From the NCBI RefSeq assembly GCF_963693435.1, contig NZ_OY856306.1, positions 1,550,001 to 1,614,000 on the forward strand: 64,000 bases of DNA, given 5' to 3'. The notes under the pieces were generated by a model. That model worked only from the letters and a program-made list of their open reading frames with translations, was not told the origin of the DNA and made no database searches. How positions within the stretch are numbered: the stretch's first letter is position 1; every line of letters begins with the position of its first letter. The DNA comes from Pasteurella atlantica (GTDB lineage Bacteria; Pseudomonadota; Gammaproteobacteria; Enterobacterales; Pasteurellaceae). Below, piece by piece: positions 9,515 through 19,200 of this stretch. The position numbers and the translations under genes are program-made.

Positions 9515-9546
9515 AAGCGGTAGTATTTAGCATAAATTTTACAAAA
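9515..9546 (+). repeat. Uptake-signal-like sequence
   Basis: AAGCGGTAGTAT followed at about 20 bases by TTTTACAAAAA. It is one of at least ten isolated copies of the same pattern in the intergenic DNA of this window and lies between adk and pepD. Confidence 0.7.
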
Positions 9547-9563
9547 ATAAGAGGTTAATTATT

Positions 9564-11021
9564 ATGTCAGAAATATCTAGTCTTTCTCCTTCATTACTTT
9601 GGAAATGGTTTGATAAAGTTTGTGAAATTCCACATCCATCTTACCACGAAGAACAATTAGCTCACTTTATTGTAGATTGGGCAAAATCTCAATCACTCTT
9701 TGCTGAACGTGATGAAGTGGGTAATGTATTAATCCGTAAACCTGCAACAAAAGGAATGGAAAATCGCCAAAAAGTGGTATTACAAGCTCATTTAGATATG
9801 GTGCCTCAAGCCAATGAAGGCACAGATCATAATTTTACCAAAGATCCAATCCAACCTTATATTGATGGAGAATGGGTTACTGCAAAAAATACCACGCTTG
9901 GTGCTGATAATGGTATTGGTTTAGCCTCTTGTTTAGCCGTATTAGAAAGTAATGATATCGCTCACCCTGATTTAGAAGTATTGCTCACAATGACGGAAGA
10001 AACAGGTATGGCAGGAGCGGTGGGTTTACGCCCGAATTGGTTACAAGGTGATATTTTAATTAATACAGACACTGAAGATAATGGTGAAATTTATGTCGGT
10101 TGTGCAGGAGGAGAAGACGCTAGTTTTGATATCCCAGTGCAATACGAAGACAATAAATTTGATACAGCAATACAAATATCTCTTAAAGGGCTACGAGGCG
10201 GTCACTCTGGATGTGATATTCATACCACCAGAGGAAATGCCATTAAATTAATGGTACGTTTCTTAGAAGCACTTAAGCAACAAGTTGAATTTCAACTTAT
10301 TGATATTCAAGGAGGAAGTGTTCGTAATGCCATTCCTCGTGAAGCGGTGACTTCCATTGCATTTTTTGCAAAAAATAATGACAATGTGACCGCTTTCATT
10401 AAGCAATTTGAAGCGAAGTTACAACAAGAATTAGCTATTGCTGAACCTAATTTAGTGTTCTTAGTTGAAGAAATTCAACCTGCTCAACAAATCTTTACTC
10501 AAAAAAGCACAACTACCGTCATCAATACATTAAATATTCTGCCTAATGGAATTATTCGTAATAGCGATGTGGTTGAAGGTGTGGTAGAAACCTCATTGAG
10601 TACAGGGGTACTAAAAACGGAAAATAATCAAGTTTCTGCTATTATTTTAGTGCGTTCATTAGTTGAAGAAGGTAAGATTGAAGTTCAAGGAAAATTAAGA
10701 GCTTTAGCGGAATTGGTCGGTGCACGCGTGACATTTTCTGGTAGCTATCCGGGTTGGAATCCTGATCCTAATTCAAAAATCACTCCTATTACAAAGCAGG
10801 TTTATGATAAATTATTAGGTTATGAATCTAAAATTAAGGTGATCCACGCAGGGCTTGAATGTGGTTTATTGAAAAAAGCCTATCCAAATATTGATATGGT
10901 TTCAATTGGTCCAACAATCCGTAATGCTCATTCACCAGATGAAAAAGCCCATATTCCTGCTGTTCAAATTTATTGGGATTTATTAATTGAGTTGTTGAAA
11001 AATATTCCAACAGCCGCTTAA
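9564..11021 (+). CDS. pepD: Aminoacyl-histidine dipeptidase PepD
   Basis: A 485-residue M20-family metallopeptidase of the usual PepD length. Zinc ligands are visible in [10 protein letters not shown] (His-x-Asp), GADNGIG (bridging Asp), MTEETGMAG (catalytic and ligand Glu), [10 protein letters not shown] and the C-terminal HAGLECG. The sequence [11 protein letters not shown] lies in the lid domain. PepD cleaves Xaa-His dipeptides such as carnosine in the cytosol. It stands alone, with its own ribosome binding site (AGAGG), and ends in a strong hairpin at 11038-11070 facing the convergent nrdA. Confidence 0.96.
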   Translation: MSEISSLSPSLLWKWFDKVCEIPHPSYHEEQLAHFIVDWAKSQSLFAERDEVGNVLIRKPATKGMENRQKVVLQAHLDMVPQANEGTDHNFTKDPIQPYIDGEWVTAKNTTLGADNGIGLASCLAVLESNDIAHPDLEVLLTMTEETGMAGAVGLRPNWLQGDILINTDTEDNGEIYVGCAGGEDASFDIPVQYEDNKFDTAIQISLKGLRGGHSGCDIHTTRGNAIKLMVRFLEALKQQVEFQLIDIQGGSVRNAIPREAVTSIAFFAKNNDNVTAFIKQFEAKLQQELAIAEPNLVFLVEEIQPAQQIFTQKSTTTVINTLNILPNGIIRNSDVVEGVVETSLSTGVLKTENNQVSAIILVRSLVEEGKIEVQGKLRALAELVGARVTFSGSYPGWNPDPNSKITPITKQVYDKLLGYESKIKVIHAGLECGLLKKAYPNIDMVSIGPTIRNAHSPDEKAHIPAVQIYWDLLIELLKNIPTAA

Positions 11022-11037
11022 TCGTTGATATTAATAT

Positions 11038-11070
11038 TTAGAGACAGTTTAATGTTTAACTGTCTCTAAA
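11038..11070. terminator. Convergent hairpin between pepD and nrdA
   Basis: A perfect 13-base inverted repeat (TTTAGAGACAGTT / AACTGTCTCTAAA) with a 7-base loop lies between two convergent genes. There is no long T-run on either side, so it may act by structure or as an RNA end-protecting stem. Confidence 0.6.
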
Positions 11071-11085
11071 TATTCCAAGATTTAC

Positions 11086-12768
11086 TTACCCCTCACAACT
11101 GCTACAACTTAGCAAGTTACGATTAAACACCTGTGCCGCACTCATACTATATTGATAATAAATAGATTTTACCCCTAATTCTTCCGCCGTTAAATAAAGT
11201 TGGTTCAAATCTCTTGCTGGCGTATTTGGATGCACCATTAGGTTAATGCTCTGCCCTTGATCAATATACGCCTGACGCTGTGCCGCTTGCTGAATAACAC
11301 TTAATTGGCTAATTTCCGAGAAGGTTTTAAAGACATCTTTTTCGTGTTCAGAAAGCTCGGTTAAATGTTGCACCGAACCATCATTCACTAAAATACTTTC
11401 CCAGATTTTTTCGTTATCTAGGTCTTTTTCTTTGAGTAATTTTTCTAAGAACGGATTTTTATACACCATTTTGATTTTCGCTAAATCTTTGACATAGTAA
11501 TTCGATTTAAACGGCTCAATAGATGGCGATACACTACCTAAAATAAAGCTACTAGATTTCGTCGGTGCAATACTCATCAACGTGGTATTACGGCGACCAT
11601 AACCTTGTAAAATTTCAGGCTCGCCAAAAAGTGTCGCTAATTCTTGGGAGGCTTTTAAGGTTTTTTGTTGTAGCGTTTTAAAAATCTCATTATTTTTTTG
11701 CATTGCTTCAAAACTATCAAAAGCAATATGATTTGCTTGTAAATAACTATGCCACCCCAAAACACCTAAGCCTAACGCTCGATGACGTTTTGCAAAACAA
11801 TTTGCTTTATCTAAAAAAGGAACAGTTGCACTTTTTTCAATAAATTCACTCATTACTGCGTCTAAGAAATAAGTCAGCACTTCTGGTGCGTCAGTCTCTT
11901 TCCATTCATCAAAATAGAGCAAATTCATTGATGATAAACAACACACAAAACTTTCTTGTGTGTTTGATGGCAACATAATTTCAGTACACAAATTAGAGGC
12001 GTGGATATTCATATTTTTATCTTTATAAACATCTGGTCGCCCTGCATTCGCATTGTCTTTAAAGAAAAGATAAGGAATACCCGTTTCTGTTTTGCGTTGT
12101 AAAATTTTTGCCCATTTCTGACGTTTATAAGGGTCGCCTGCTTTCATTGATTCAAGCCACTCGTGACCCACACAAACGCCATAATACATTAACTGAATCG
12201 GATTGCCTTCGGTGTGAATATCCAACCATTCTTCAATATCGGCGTGTTCAATATCAATGTAGCCCGCAAACTGCCCTTTTCGAGAAGTGCCTTGTGAAAT
12301 CACATCAATGGTGGTGTCGAATAATTTGCTAAAATTAAATGAGCCATCGGATTTACCATTGTGACTAATATTGCTACCACGAGGACGAATATCGCCAAAG
12401 TAGGCTGATGTGCCACCACCTATTTTGCTCATCATTCCGACTTCCGCAACAGTGGACATAATATCAGCGATAGAATCCCCAATATAACTGCCAAAGCAAG
12501 AAATCGGTAGTCCTCGATCTAAACCAAAATTAGACCAAATCGGCGAAGAAAGAGAAAAATAACCACGTGCCATATAGTGATAAAATTTATCGGCAAAGCC
12601 TTTAATATTTAGCTTTTGTTCTGCGTGATCAGCAATATAACGAATACGCTCTAAAGCGGTTGTGCCTTCAAGCAAGTAACCACGTTGTAAAAATAAACGG
12701 CTGTCTTCATTTAACCAGTCAAAATCTGGTCGCTCTGTATTTGAATAAGGGGTATTAGAATAAGTCAT
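11086..12768 (-). CDS. nrdA: Ribonucleoside-diphosphate reductase, large subunit, short form without ATP cone
   Basis: A 560-residue class I reductase alpha subunit. The catalytic site has SCFGSYIG (first redox Cys), NLCTEI (Asn-Cys-Glu) and a second redox Cys in SFVCCLSS. The radical-transfer pair YY is in KSIYYQYS near the C-terminus, and the tail ends in the CSSCEG redox dithiol. It begins directly with the catalytic domain, so the N-terminal ATP-cone that sets allosteric activity is absent. Classical NrdA of this family in Haemophilus and E. coli is about 760 residues, so this is a different, shorter subclass, of a kind I associate with phages and Bacteroidetes. It overlaps the upstream nrdB by 14 bases. 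It makes dNDPs with NrdB; no nrdI or nrdH is nearby. Confidence 0.88.
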   Translation of the reverse strand: MTYSNTPYSNTERPDFDWLNEDSRLFLQRGYLLEGTTALERIRYIADHAEQKLNIKGFADKFYHYMARGYFSLSSPIWSNFGLDRGLPISCFGSYIGDSIADIMSTVAEVGMMSKIGGGTSAYFGDIRPRGSNISHNGKSDGSFNFSKLFDTTIDVISQGTSRKGQFAGYIDIEHADIEEWLDIHTEGNPIQLMYYGVCVGHEWLESMKAGDPYKRQKWAKILQRKTETGIPYLFFKDNANAGRPDVYKDKNMNIHASNLCTEIMLPSNTQESFVCCLSSMNLLYFDEWKETDAPEVLTYFLDAVMSEFIEKSATVPFLDKANCFAKRHRALGLGVLGWHSYLQANHIAFDSFEAMQKNNEIFKTLQQKTLKASQELATLFGEPEILQGYGRRNTTLMSIAPTKSSSFILGSVSPSIEPFKSNYYVKDLAKIKMVYKNPFLEKLLKEKDLDNEKIWESILVNDGSVQHLTELSEHEKDVFKTFSEISQLSVIQQAAQRQAYIDQGQSINLMVHPNTPARDLNQLYLTAEELGVKSIYYQYSMSAAQVFNRNLLSCSSCEG

Positions 12769-13732
12769 CGGCGGTAATCTGCTTCATTTTTTTGCTGTAA
12801 TCGGTACTACGTTTGTTAAAGAAATCGGTCTCTTTACCAGATAAAATTTCAATATCAAACCACTGGGTTTCTTTTAATAGCTCTTCATTCACTTGATAAG
12901 GGGCTTCAAGCCCTAAGGTTGAAAGTGAATGGTTATAACGGTTCATTATGTAATTTTCGACGGTTTTAAAATCAATAAAATCAAGATCACCCTCTTCAAA
13001 AATCCACGCAAGAATACTGCGTTCTGCCTCTAAAGCTTGATTTGCTAAGCCTTTTAATTCTGCATAAAAATCATCACTAAATAATTCACTGTGTTCATCA
13101 CGTAAAATTTCATAAAGTGCAATTCCAAAACGTCCGTGAATTTCTTCTTCTTTTGAGGTGGCTTCAACCGCATTCGAAATCCCTTTAAATAAATTTTTAT
13201 GTTTATTAAATGACATAATCACTAAAAACTGTCCAAATAATGAAATATGCTCAACAAACAGAGAAAATAGTACCAAAGAGAGTACAAACTGCTCTTTACC
13301 CATCTCTTTTTCTCGCATAAATTCTTCCATATAATTGATGCGATCCATAAGCGGTTGGATTTCTGTAATATTTGCAAACATTTCATTCAAGCCTAATTTT
13401 TCAAGCAAGAAAGAATAAGCATCTTTGTGGCGAACTTCACTTTCTGCAAAAGTCCCACCCACATCATCAATTTCAGGTTTTGGAAAATAACGATATAAAT
13501 CGCCCCAAAAACGTTTTACATTCACTTCAATTTGAGAAATGGCTAGCATTGAACGGGTTAAAACACTGCGTTCTTTTTGATTGATAACGGTTTTATAATC
13601 TTGAATATCACTTGAAAAATTAAATTCCGTATGCAACCAGTAAGAATGGCGAATAGCATCTTTAAATTCGAGTAATTCAGGGTATTCATAAGGTTTAATT
13701 TGAATACGTTTTTCAAAAAGGTTTCTTGACAT
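12755..13732 (-). CDS. nrdB: Ribonucleoside-diphosphate reductase, small (radical) subunit
   Basis: A 325-residue ferritin-like subunit. I place the start at ATG 13732 (MSRNLFEKR) because of the GGGGA ribosome binding site; a longer frame from 13786 would add 18 hydrophobic residues unlike the family. Metal ligands can be read as Glu in QIEVNVKRFW, ExxH in SEVRHKDAY, Glu in FVEHISLFG and EExxH in KEEEIHGRF. The radical tyrosine is present at the end of EVRHKDAY, so it should form a conventional tyrosyl radical, with iron or manganese not predictable. It precedes nrdA on the same transcript. Sequence between ligands differs from the classical Pasteurellaceae NrdB, as with its partner. Confidence 0.88.
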   Translation of the reverse strand: MSRNLFEKRIQIKPYEYPELLEFKDAIRHSYWLHTEFNFSSDIQDYKTVINQKERSVLTRSMLAISQIEVNVKRFWGDLYRYFPKPEIDDVGGTFAESEVRHKDAYSFLLEKLGLNEMFANITEIQPLMDRINYMEEFMREKEMGKEQFVLSLVLFSLFVEHISLFGQFLVIMSFNKHKNLFKGISNAVEATSKEEEIHGRFGIALYEILRDEHSELFSDDFYAELKGLANQALEAERSILAWIFEEGDLDFIDFKTVENYIMNRYNHSLSTLGLEAPYQVNEELLKETQWFDIEILSGKETDFFNKRSTDYSKKMKQITADDLF

Positions 13733-13859
13733 AATTCCCCAATATTTTATTAAAATTAATGGTACAATATACAATAAAAATAGCATTAATGCTAATAATT
13801 ACTATTAATATTACAGCAGTTAATTATCAACTTGCTGTTTTCTAATGAGAAAATAATAA

Positions 13860-14459
13860 ATGCAAGAAAATACCTTTATTTATCCAAAAGCACATCTAAT
13901 TGCAGGTGTTGATGAAGTAGGACGAGGACCTTTAGTTGGTGCCGTAGTTACTGCTGCAGTTATACTTGATCCGAACAACCCAATCAAAGGATTAAATGAT
14001 TCTAAAAAGCTGTCTGAAAAACGCCGAGAAGAATTAGCAAAAGAAATTAAACAAAAAGCATTATGCTGGTCTTTAGGACGTGCAGAACCAGAAGAAATTG
14101 ATCAAATCAATATTTTAAATGCCACAATGCTAGCAATGCAAAAAGCCGTACAAGGGCTTAGTTTACAACCTGACTTTGTACTCGTTGATGGTAATCGTAC
14201 GCCTAATTTTTCAATGCCCTCCGAAGCAATTATAAAAGGAGATGGCTTGGTTGCTGAAATTAGTGCAGCCTCTATTTTAGCAAAAGTCACCCGTGATAAC
14301 GAAATGAGAGAATTGGATAAACAGTTTCCTGAATATGGTTTTGCCAAACACAAAGGTTACCCAACTAAACTCCATTTTGAAAAACTAGCAGAATTTGGAG
14401 TAACACCTTTTCATCGCAAAAGTTTTTCACCTGTTGCTAAAATTTTACAGCACGTTTGA
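13860..14459 (+). CDS. rnhB: Ribonuclease HII
   Basis: A 199-residue type 2 RNase H. The catalytic DEDD set is visible: [11 protein letters not shown] supplies Asp and Glu (residues 17-18), the third Asp is in VLVDGNR, and the fourth in [11 protein letters not shown]. The conserved [10 protein letters not shown] lies near the C-terminus. It removes ribonucleotides from DNA and RNA primers. It is divergent from nrdB, with 127 bases between the starts that hold the promoters of both. Function is unambiguous. Confidence 0.97.
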   Translation: MQENTFIYPKAHLIAGVDEVGRGPLVGAVVTAAVILDPNNPIKGLNDSKKLSEKRREELAKEIKQKALCWSLGRAEPEEIDQINILNATMLAMQKAVQGLSLQPDFVLVDGNRTPNFSMPSEAIIKGDGLVAEISAASILAKVTRDNEMRELDKQFPEYGFAKHKGYPTKLHFEKLAEFGVTPFHRKSFSPVAKILQHV

Positions 14460-14548
14460 TTTGCATTAACCAATAAATATATTGATAATAAAGTTATCAT
14501 TATTCTAATCAATGCTTTGGGGCATTATTAACTTACGGTTTAAAATAT

Positions 14549-14827
14549 TTATACGACTGCTGAACCTGTACCTATCGAAGCGTTAACCTGTTTCTCATAA
14601 ACTTTTTTCACGTGAATTAAACTAATCAGTTTTAAAGTAGGTTTAATCAATAATTGAGCACTTCCCACAATAAATAGCCAAGTACCACTTGTCACCAAAG
14701 AATCGGATAAAAAGAAAAAACTTCCAATTAAAAACCAAATTGCAATAAACAAATCGTTAATTGCTCCTAATATTTCATATCGTCGCTGAATAATGATATG
14801 TTGTTGTTTTAAACCTAAATTCATCAT
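14549..14827 (-). CDS. YrhK-domain small membrane protein
   Basis: A 92-residue protein with two hydrophobic helices (about 22-42 and 48-66). The stretch RRYEILGAINDLFIAIWFLI, then GTWLFIVGSA, matches what I remember of the YrhK domain (two transmembrane helices of unknown role). A basic tail follows the second helix. The gene is 20 bases downstream of ycgN on the same strand and may be co-transcribed with it. No function is known; the domain call rests on memory of the pattern. Confidence 0.75.
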   Translation of the reverse strand: MMNLGLKQQHIIIQRRYEILGAINDLFIAIWFLIGSFFFLSDSLVTSGTWLFIVGSAQLLIKPTLKLISLIHVKKVYEKQVNASIGTGSAVV

Positions 14828-14847
14828 TTAATTATTTCCTTTATGTT

Positions 14848-15312
14848 TTATTCTTCGTCAATCACAAACTCAAACCAATCAATCACATCTTTTTCGTGAA
14901 TACCATTTTTAATTAAGATATCCGCATTTTTAACTGAATGCGGATTATTAGAAATTAAAGGATGCCAATCAAACAACGATTTCCCCTCGTAAAGTAAGCG
15001 ATAGGCACAGGTTGAGGGTAACCATTTAAAATCAGGTAGGTTTCTTTTAGTGAGTTTCGTGCAATCATCCTCTAATTGAAAACGTGTCATATAATTCATA
15101 CATCGCCCTGTTTCCACATCAAGCTGATTACAGGCGATCCGAGTAAAATAGAGTTTTTCTCGTTTACCTCGTCCTTGAATATACTTACGATAACAACACT
15201 TACCGCAACCATCACATAATGCTTCCCATTCAGCATTATTCATTTCAGTTAACGTTTTATGCTCCCAAAATAGCGGTGCGATCCTTTCAATATTTTGCAA
15301 ATTTTGCTCCAA
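14848..15312 (-). CDS. ycgN: YcgN-like UPF0260 cysteine-cluster protein
   Basis: A 154-residue cytosolic protein with the Cys pattern CDGCGKCCYRKY at about 34-45, further Cys in FTRIACNQLD, GRCMNYM and EDDCTKL, and a later PSTCAYRLLYEG. This is the CxxCxxxCC family (UPF0260), thought to bind a metal centre; the biochemical role is unknown. An uptake-like sequence (15271-15302) lies within the first codons, so the family has accepted one inside coding DNA. The gene sits between rdgB and the YrhK-domain gene, same strand. Confidence 0.88.
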   Translation of the reverse strand: MEQNLQNIERIAPLFWEHKTLTEMNNAEWEALCDGCGKCCYRKYIQGRGKREKLYFTRIACNQLDVETGRCMNYMTRFQLEDDCTKLTKRNLPDFKWLPSTCAYRLLYEGKSLFDWHPLISNNPHSVKNADILIKNGIHEKDVIDWFEFVIDEE

Positions 15313-15350
15313 AACTGTTCCTTATAACACTACATCTTAAAAACAAGCTT

Positions 15351-15947
15351 TTATTTATCTAATTGTTTTTTTAACGAAGCCAACGCCATTGCTCGATGGG
15401 AGATTTTTTTCTTTTCTACACTTTCCATCTCTGCAAAGGTACAATTTTTAGGTGGATAGAAAAATAACGGATCATAGCCAAATCCGAGGGAGCCACGCTC
15501 TTCTCGTAAAATGTCACCAAAACACTCCCCCACTGCAATTTTAGGTGTCGGATCCATCGGATGTTGTAAAAACACAATACAACTCACAAATTTTGCCCCA
15601 CGTTTATTCGCCTCAATATCCGCTAAATCTTCGATTAATTTTTTACGGTTAGCCACATCATTTCCCTCTTCCCCAGCATAACGAGAAGAATATAAACCCG
15701 GAGCCCCATTTAACGCTTCAACAGATAAACCAGAATCATCTGCAAGTGCAGGCAACCCTGTTTTTTCACTGGCATAACGGGCTTTTAAAATTGCATTTTC
15801 AACAAAAGTAAGCCCCGTTTCTTCAGGTGAGCTTATACCAAATTCACTTTGAGCTACAACTTCAAAACCAAACTCACTCAACACATCTTGCATTTCTTTA
15901 ACTTTACCAAGATTACCCGTTGCTAATACAATTTTTGTTTTTTTCAT
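15351..15947 (-). CDS. rdgB: dITP/XTP pyrophosphatase RdgB
   Basis: A 198-residue Ham1-family nucleotide hygiene enzyme. The start [15 protein letters not shown] (Thr-Gly-Asn substrate loop), [12 protein letters not shown], the metal site [13 protein letters not shown] and [11 protein letters not shown] and SHRAMAL are all present. It hydrolyses dITP, XTP and dXTP to monophosphates, keeping deaminated purines out of DNA. The ribosome binding site is AGGAAG before ATG 15947. The usual length is kept. Confidence 0.97.
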   Translation of the reverse strand: MKKTKIVLATGNLGKVKEMQDVLSEFGFEVVAQSEFGISSPEETGLTFVENAILKARYASEKTGLPALADDSGLSVEALNGAPGLYSSRYAGEEGNDVANRKKLIEDLADIEANKRGAKFVSCIVFLQHPMDPTPKIAVGECFGDILREERGSLGFGYDPLFFYPPKNCTFAEMESVEKKKISHRAMALASLKKQLDK

Positions 15948-16006
15948 TTTTAGCTTCCTTTAAAAATTTAGTTATTTATGGCTATTTTGAAGATAATTAA
16001 GCATAT

Positions 16007-16035
16007 TTGCAAATTTTAATTCGCATCATACCGCT
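16007..16035 (-). repeat. Uptake-signal-like sequence
   Basis: TTTGCAAATTTT followed by ATCATACCGCT, that is, the window's uptake-like pattern on the minus strand, in the gap between the divergent rdgB and adhesin genes. Confidence 0.7.
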
Positions 16036-16086
16036 ATTTACCCATCACACTTTTGTTTATTTTATAAACAAATCGACACCATTACT

Positions 16087-16125
16087 CCGATTTTGCTTGC
16101 GTTTTTTTTTTTTTTTTACAATCGG
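16087..16125 (+). promoter_or_regulatory. Probable phase-variable promoter of the adhesin: 16-T tract in the spacer
   Basis: A homopolymer of 16 T residues occupies 16102-16117. It is framed by TTGCTT at 16093-16098 and TACAAT at 16117-16122, which fit -35 and -10 hexamers with an 18-base spacer; almost the whole spacer is the T tract. A 6-base inverted repeat CCGATT / AATCGG (16087-16092, 16120-16125) encloses it. Changes of one or two T would move the spacing through the optimum of 17, as in known phase-variable adhesin and porin promoters. The start codon of the adhesin is 118 bases further on. Promoter assignment is by eye. Confidence 0.6.
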
Positions 16126-16234
16126 AAGGTTTACACATATTTTTTAACAAAATATTTACGGGCAGTAAAAGGATTTTACATCCCCTCAAAAAATCCTAAG
16201 GAAAGGTTATCAACTTAAAAGAAGGTATCTTTTT

Positions 16235-19200
16235 ATGAACAACATCTACAAAATCGTGTTTAATCAAACAACACAAACATACACCGCCGTCAGCGAATTA
16301 GCCAAAGGCGCTAAAAAATCACAAACACAGTCTTCTGTCTTCCGTCCTCTGTCTTCAGAACAGCAAGCGGGTACATTCTTACCCAAATTTGCAAAAATTA
16401 CCTTAGCAATCTCAATGATATTAGGTTTTAGCTCTTCAGCAATGGCAGTGGTTTCTGATGCAGAATTTAAAGCATTAAAACGACAGGTTGAAGCATTAAA
16501 AACACAGAAAACTTTTTTTCATGTTAATAGCGCAACAAATACAGGAAGTGGAGATCCAATAACAAACTCAGGTTATATATTTACAAGTGCAGGAGCAAGA
16601 CGCTTAGGAGCAATAGCTGCTGGGGAAAGTGCAGTTAGTGGTGGTAATAATGCAATTTCAATAGGTAGATATTCTAATGCAAAAGGGCTTCAATCAATAG
16701 CTATTGGAGGAAGTGGTGCTCCTTTAAGTGCTTCTTCTGGACTATTATCTCAAATTCAAACGATTGCAAGTGGTTCTCAATCAATCGCATTAGGGGGGGA
16801 TGTTCACGCTGAAGGAAATGGTAGTATAGCTATAGGTGGAGATGATTTGTTTTCTATTTCAAATACTAATTTTGATGGAACTGATGCTTCTTTAGGTTTA
16901 GCACCCACAGAATGGAAAGGTAATGTTGGAGAACTTGGAAAGTATTACAAATCCTTAACAGGCAAAAATATGGATATTTTCACCAGAGGAAAGGAAAAGA
17001 AAGAAATAGAAAATCGTTGGACAACTAAATCAAGTGGTGAAGGCTCAGTGGCTATCGGTTTAATGGCTGTATCAGAAGGTGCTTTATCAACAGCTTTAGG
17101 AGTAAAATCAAAAGCTATAGGTCTTTCATCGATAGCATTAGGTTTAGCCGCTCAAGCACAAGGAAGGGAATCAATAGCTTTAGGCGCTGCTGCACTTGCC
17201 AATAACAAAAACTCCGTCGCCTTAGGTTCAAAAGCAGAAACACGTGCCTTTACACAAGAAGATAGTGCAACAGTAAACGGACTTAAATATAAAGACTTCA
17301 CTGGTTTTGCGGATGGTGTGGTGTCTGTGGGTAAAGATTATCACGAAAAACAAATCATCAATGTTGCACCGGGTAAAATCGCTCAAACCTCAACCGATGC
17401 GATCAATGGTTCACAACTTTTTGCTACCAATAAAGCCATTGGTAATGTTGCAAAATCGGTTAAAAATAACTTCGGTGGTAATGCTGCATTAAATGAAAAT
17501 GGGAACATTACGTTTACCAATATTGGGGGAACAGGCAAAGGCACGATTCACGAAGCGATTGGGGATATAAAAACCACTGCCGATGCAGCCAAACGTAAAA
17601 CCCTTGCAAATAGCACTACACTGAATAACAAAGCAGATAAAAATGCAGGTAATTTAAGTACGGCAGATGTTGCTGCGTGGAAGAGAAAAATCGATACAGA
17701 TACTAACTCTGTTGAAAGAGTCACTAAAGGTGACGGTATTGAAGTAACAGGTGGGACAACAGCGAAAAATAAAAACTGGACGGTCGCCCTATCGCAAGAT
17801 ACCAAAACTAAACTTGCAAAAATTGCTCAAAATGAGACCGCTTTAGGTAATAAAGCAGACAAAAATGCGGGTAATTTAGGCGCAACAGAAGTAAATGCTT
17901 GGACAACCAAGTTAAATACAGGTGCAAATATCGCCGCACCAAAAGGCAAGTTAGTGACTGATTCGCAAGTAAAAACTGCTCTCGACACAAAACTGGATGC
18001 GGATGATATCACCAGCAAGGATAAATCGGTGACTATTGATACCAAAACTACCGCAGGTAAAGTGGACTTAAAAATCAATGTTGATGGCTCAACCATTAAA
18101 GTGAATGACGAAGGTCAATTACAAGCCGTTGCCTCAGCACCAGAAGTGGATGGTACCAGCGTGGCATTAAACTCAGCGGGTAAAGTCTCTGTCAAAGATA
18201 AAGGCATTTCAGCTGCAAAACTAGCCGATAATGCGGTAACGGAAGACAAAATTGCAGATGCATTATTAACCGAGTTAAAAGCAAAATCACGTGAAAAAGT
18301 GAAAGCGGGTGCGGGTATTAAAGTCAGCCCAACTACCGTGGCTGCGGATAAAGATAACCAAGAATTTACGGTATCATTAAGTGATGCAGTGAAAACCAAA
18401 TTGGATAACTTAGCCGCTAACCCAAATGCGACTTACTTAAACAAAACAGGCTCAAACATCGGTAATGACACCGCAAAAGCGACCTTCGGTCAAAATGTCG
18501 GTAAAGCAAGTATTACGGGTAATGGTACACAGCTTGTTCAAGAAAAAGCCGTGAAAAGCTATGTGGATGGTAAAGCGGTTCAGTTAGGTAACCAAATCAC
18601 GAATGTGAGCAAAACCTTAAAAGAAGAAGTGGCGATTGTTGAAAACAGTGGCTTAACACTAGATACCACTGCCGCAACCACAACCAAAGGGGCGATTTAT
18701 ACCTTAGGTTTAGATGCAGCGAAAGTAAAAGAAGTGGCAGGCACCACAACCCTTCCTGCTGATTTAGCGGCAAAAGCCAACAAAGATGCGTCTAACTTAA
18801 CCGACCCTGCAGATGTGGGTAAATGGAAGAAAAAACTGGGTATTGATGGGTTACCAACTAACGCAAATATTGCAAGTAAATTGGAAGCGGATGACATCAC
18901 CAGCAAGGATAAATCGGTGACTATTGATACCAAAACTACCGCAGGTAAAGTGGATTTAAAAATCAATGTTGATGGCTCAACCATTAAAGTGAATGACGAA
19001 GGTCAATTACAAGCCGTTGCCTCAGCACCAGAAGTGGATGGCACCAGCGTGGCATTAAACTCAGCGGGTAAAGTCTCTGTCAAAGATAAAGGCATTTCAG
19101 CTGCAAAACTAGCCGATAATGCGGTAACGGAAGACAAAATTGCAGATGCATTATTAACCGAGTTAAAAGCAAAATCACGTGAAAAAGTCAAAGCGGGTGC

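Noticed and set aside
13733-13786. Hydrophobic N-terminal extension of nrdB
   Set aside because: It would give a membrane-like leader to a soluble enzyme; a good ribosome binding site precedes the ATG at 13732.
13741-13790. NrdR box upstream of nrdB
   Set aside because: GTACAATATACAA has some resemblance but the paired, correctly spaced boxes are not seen.
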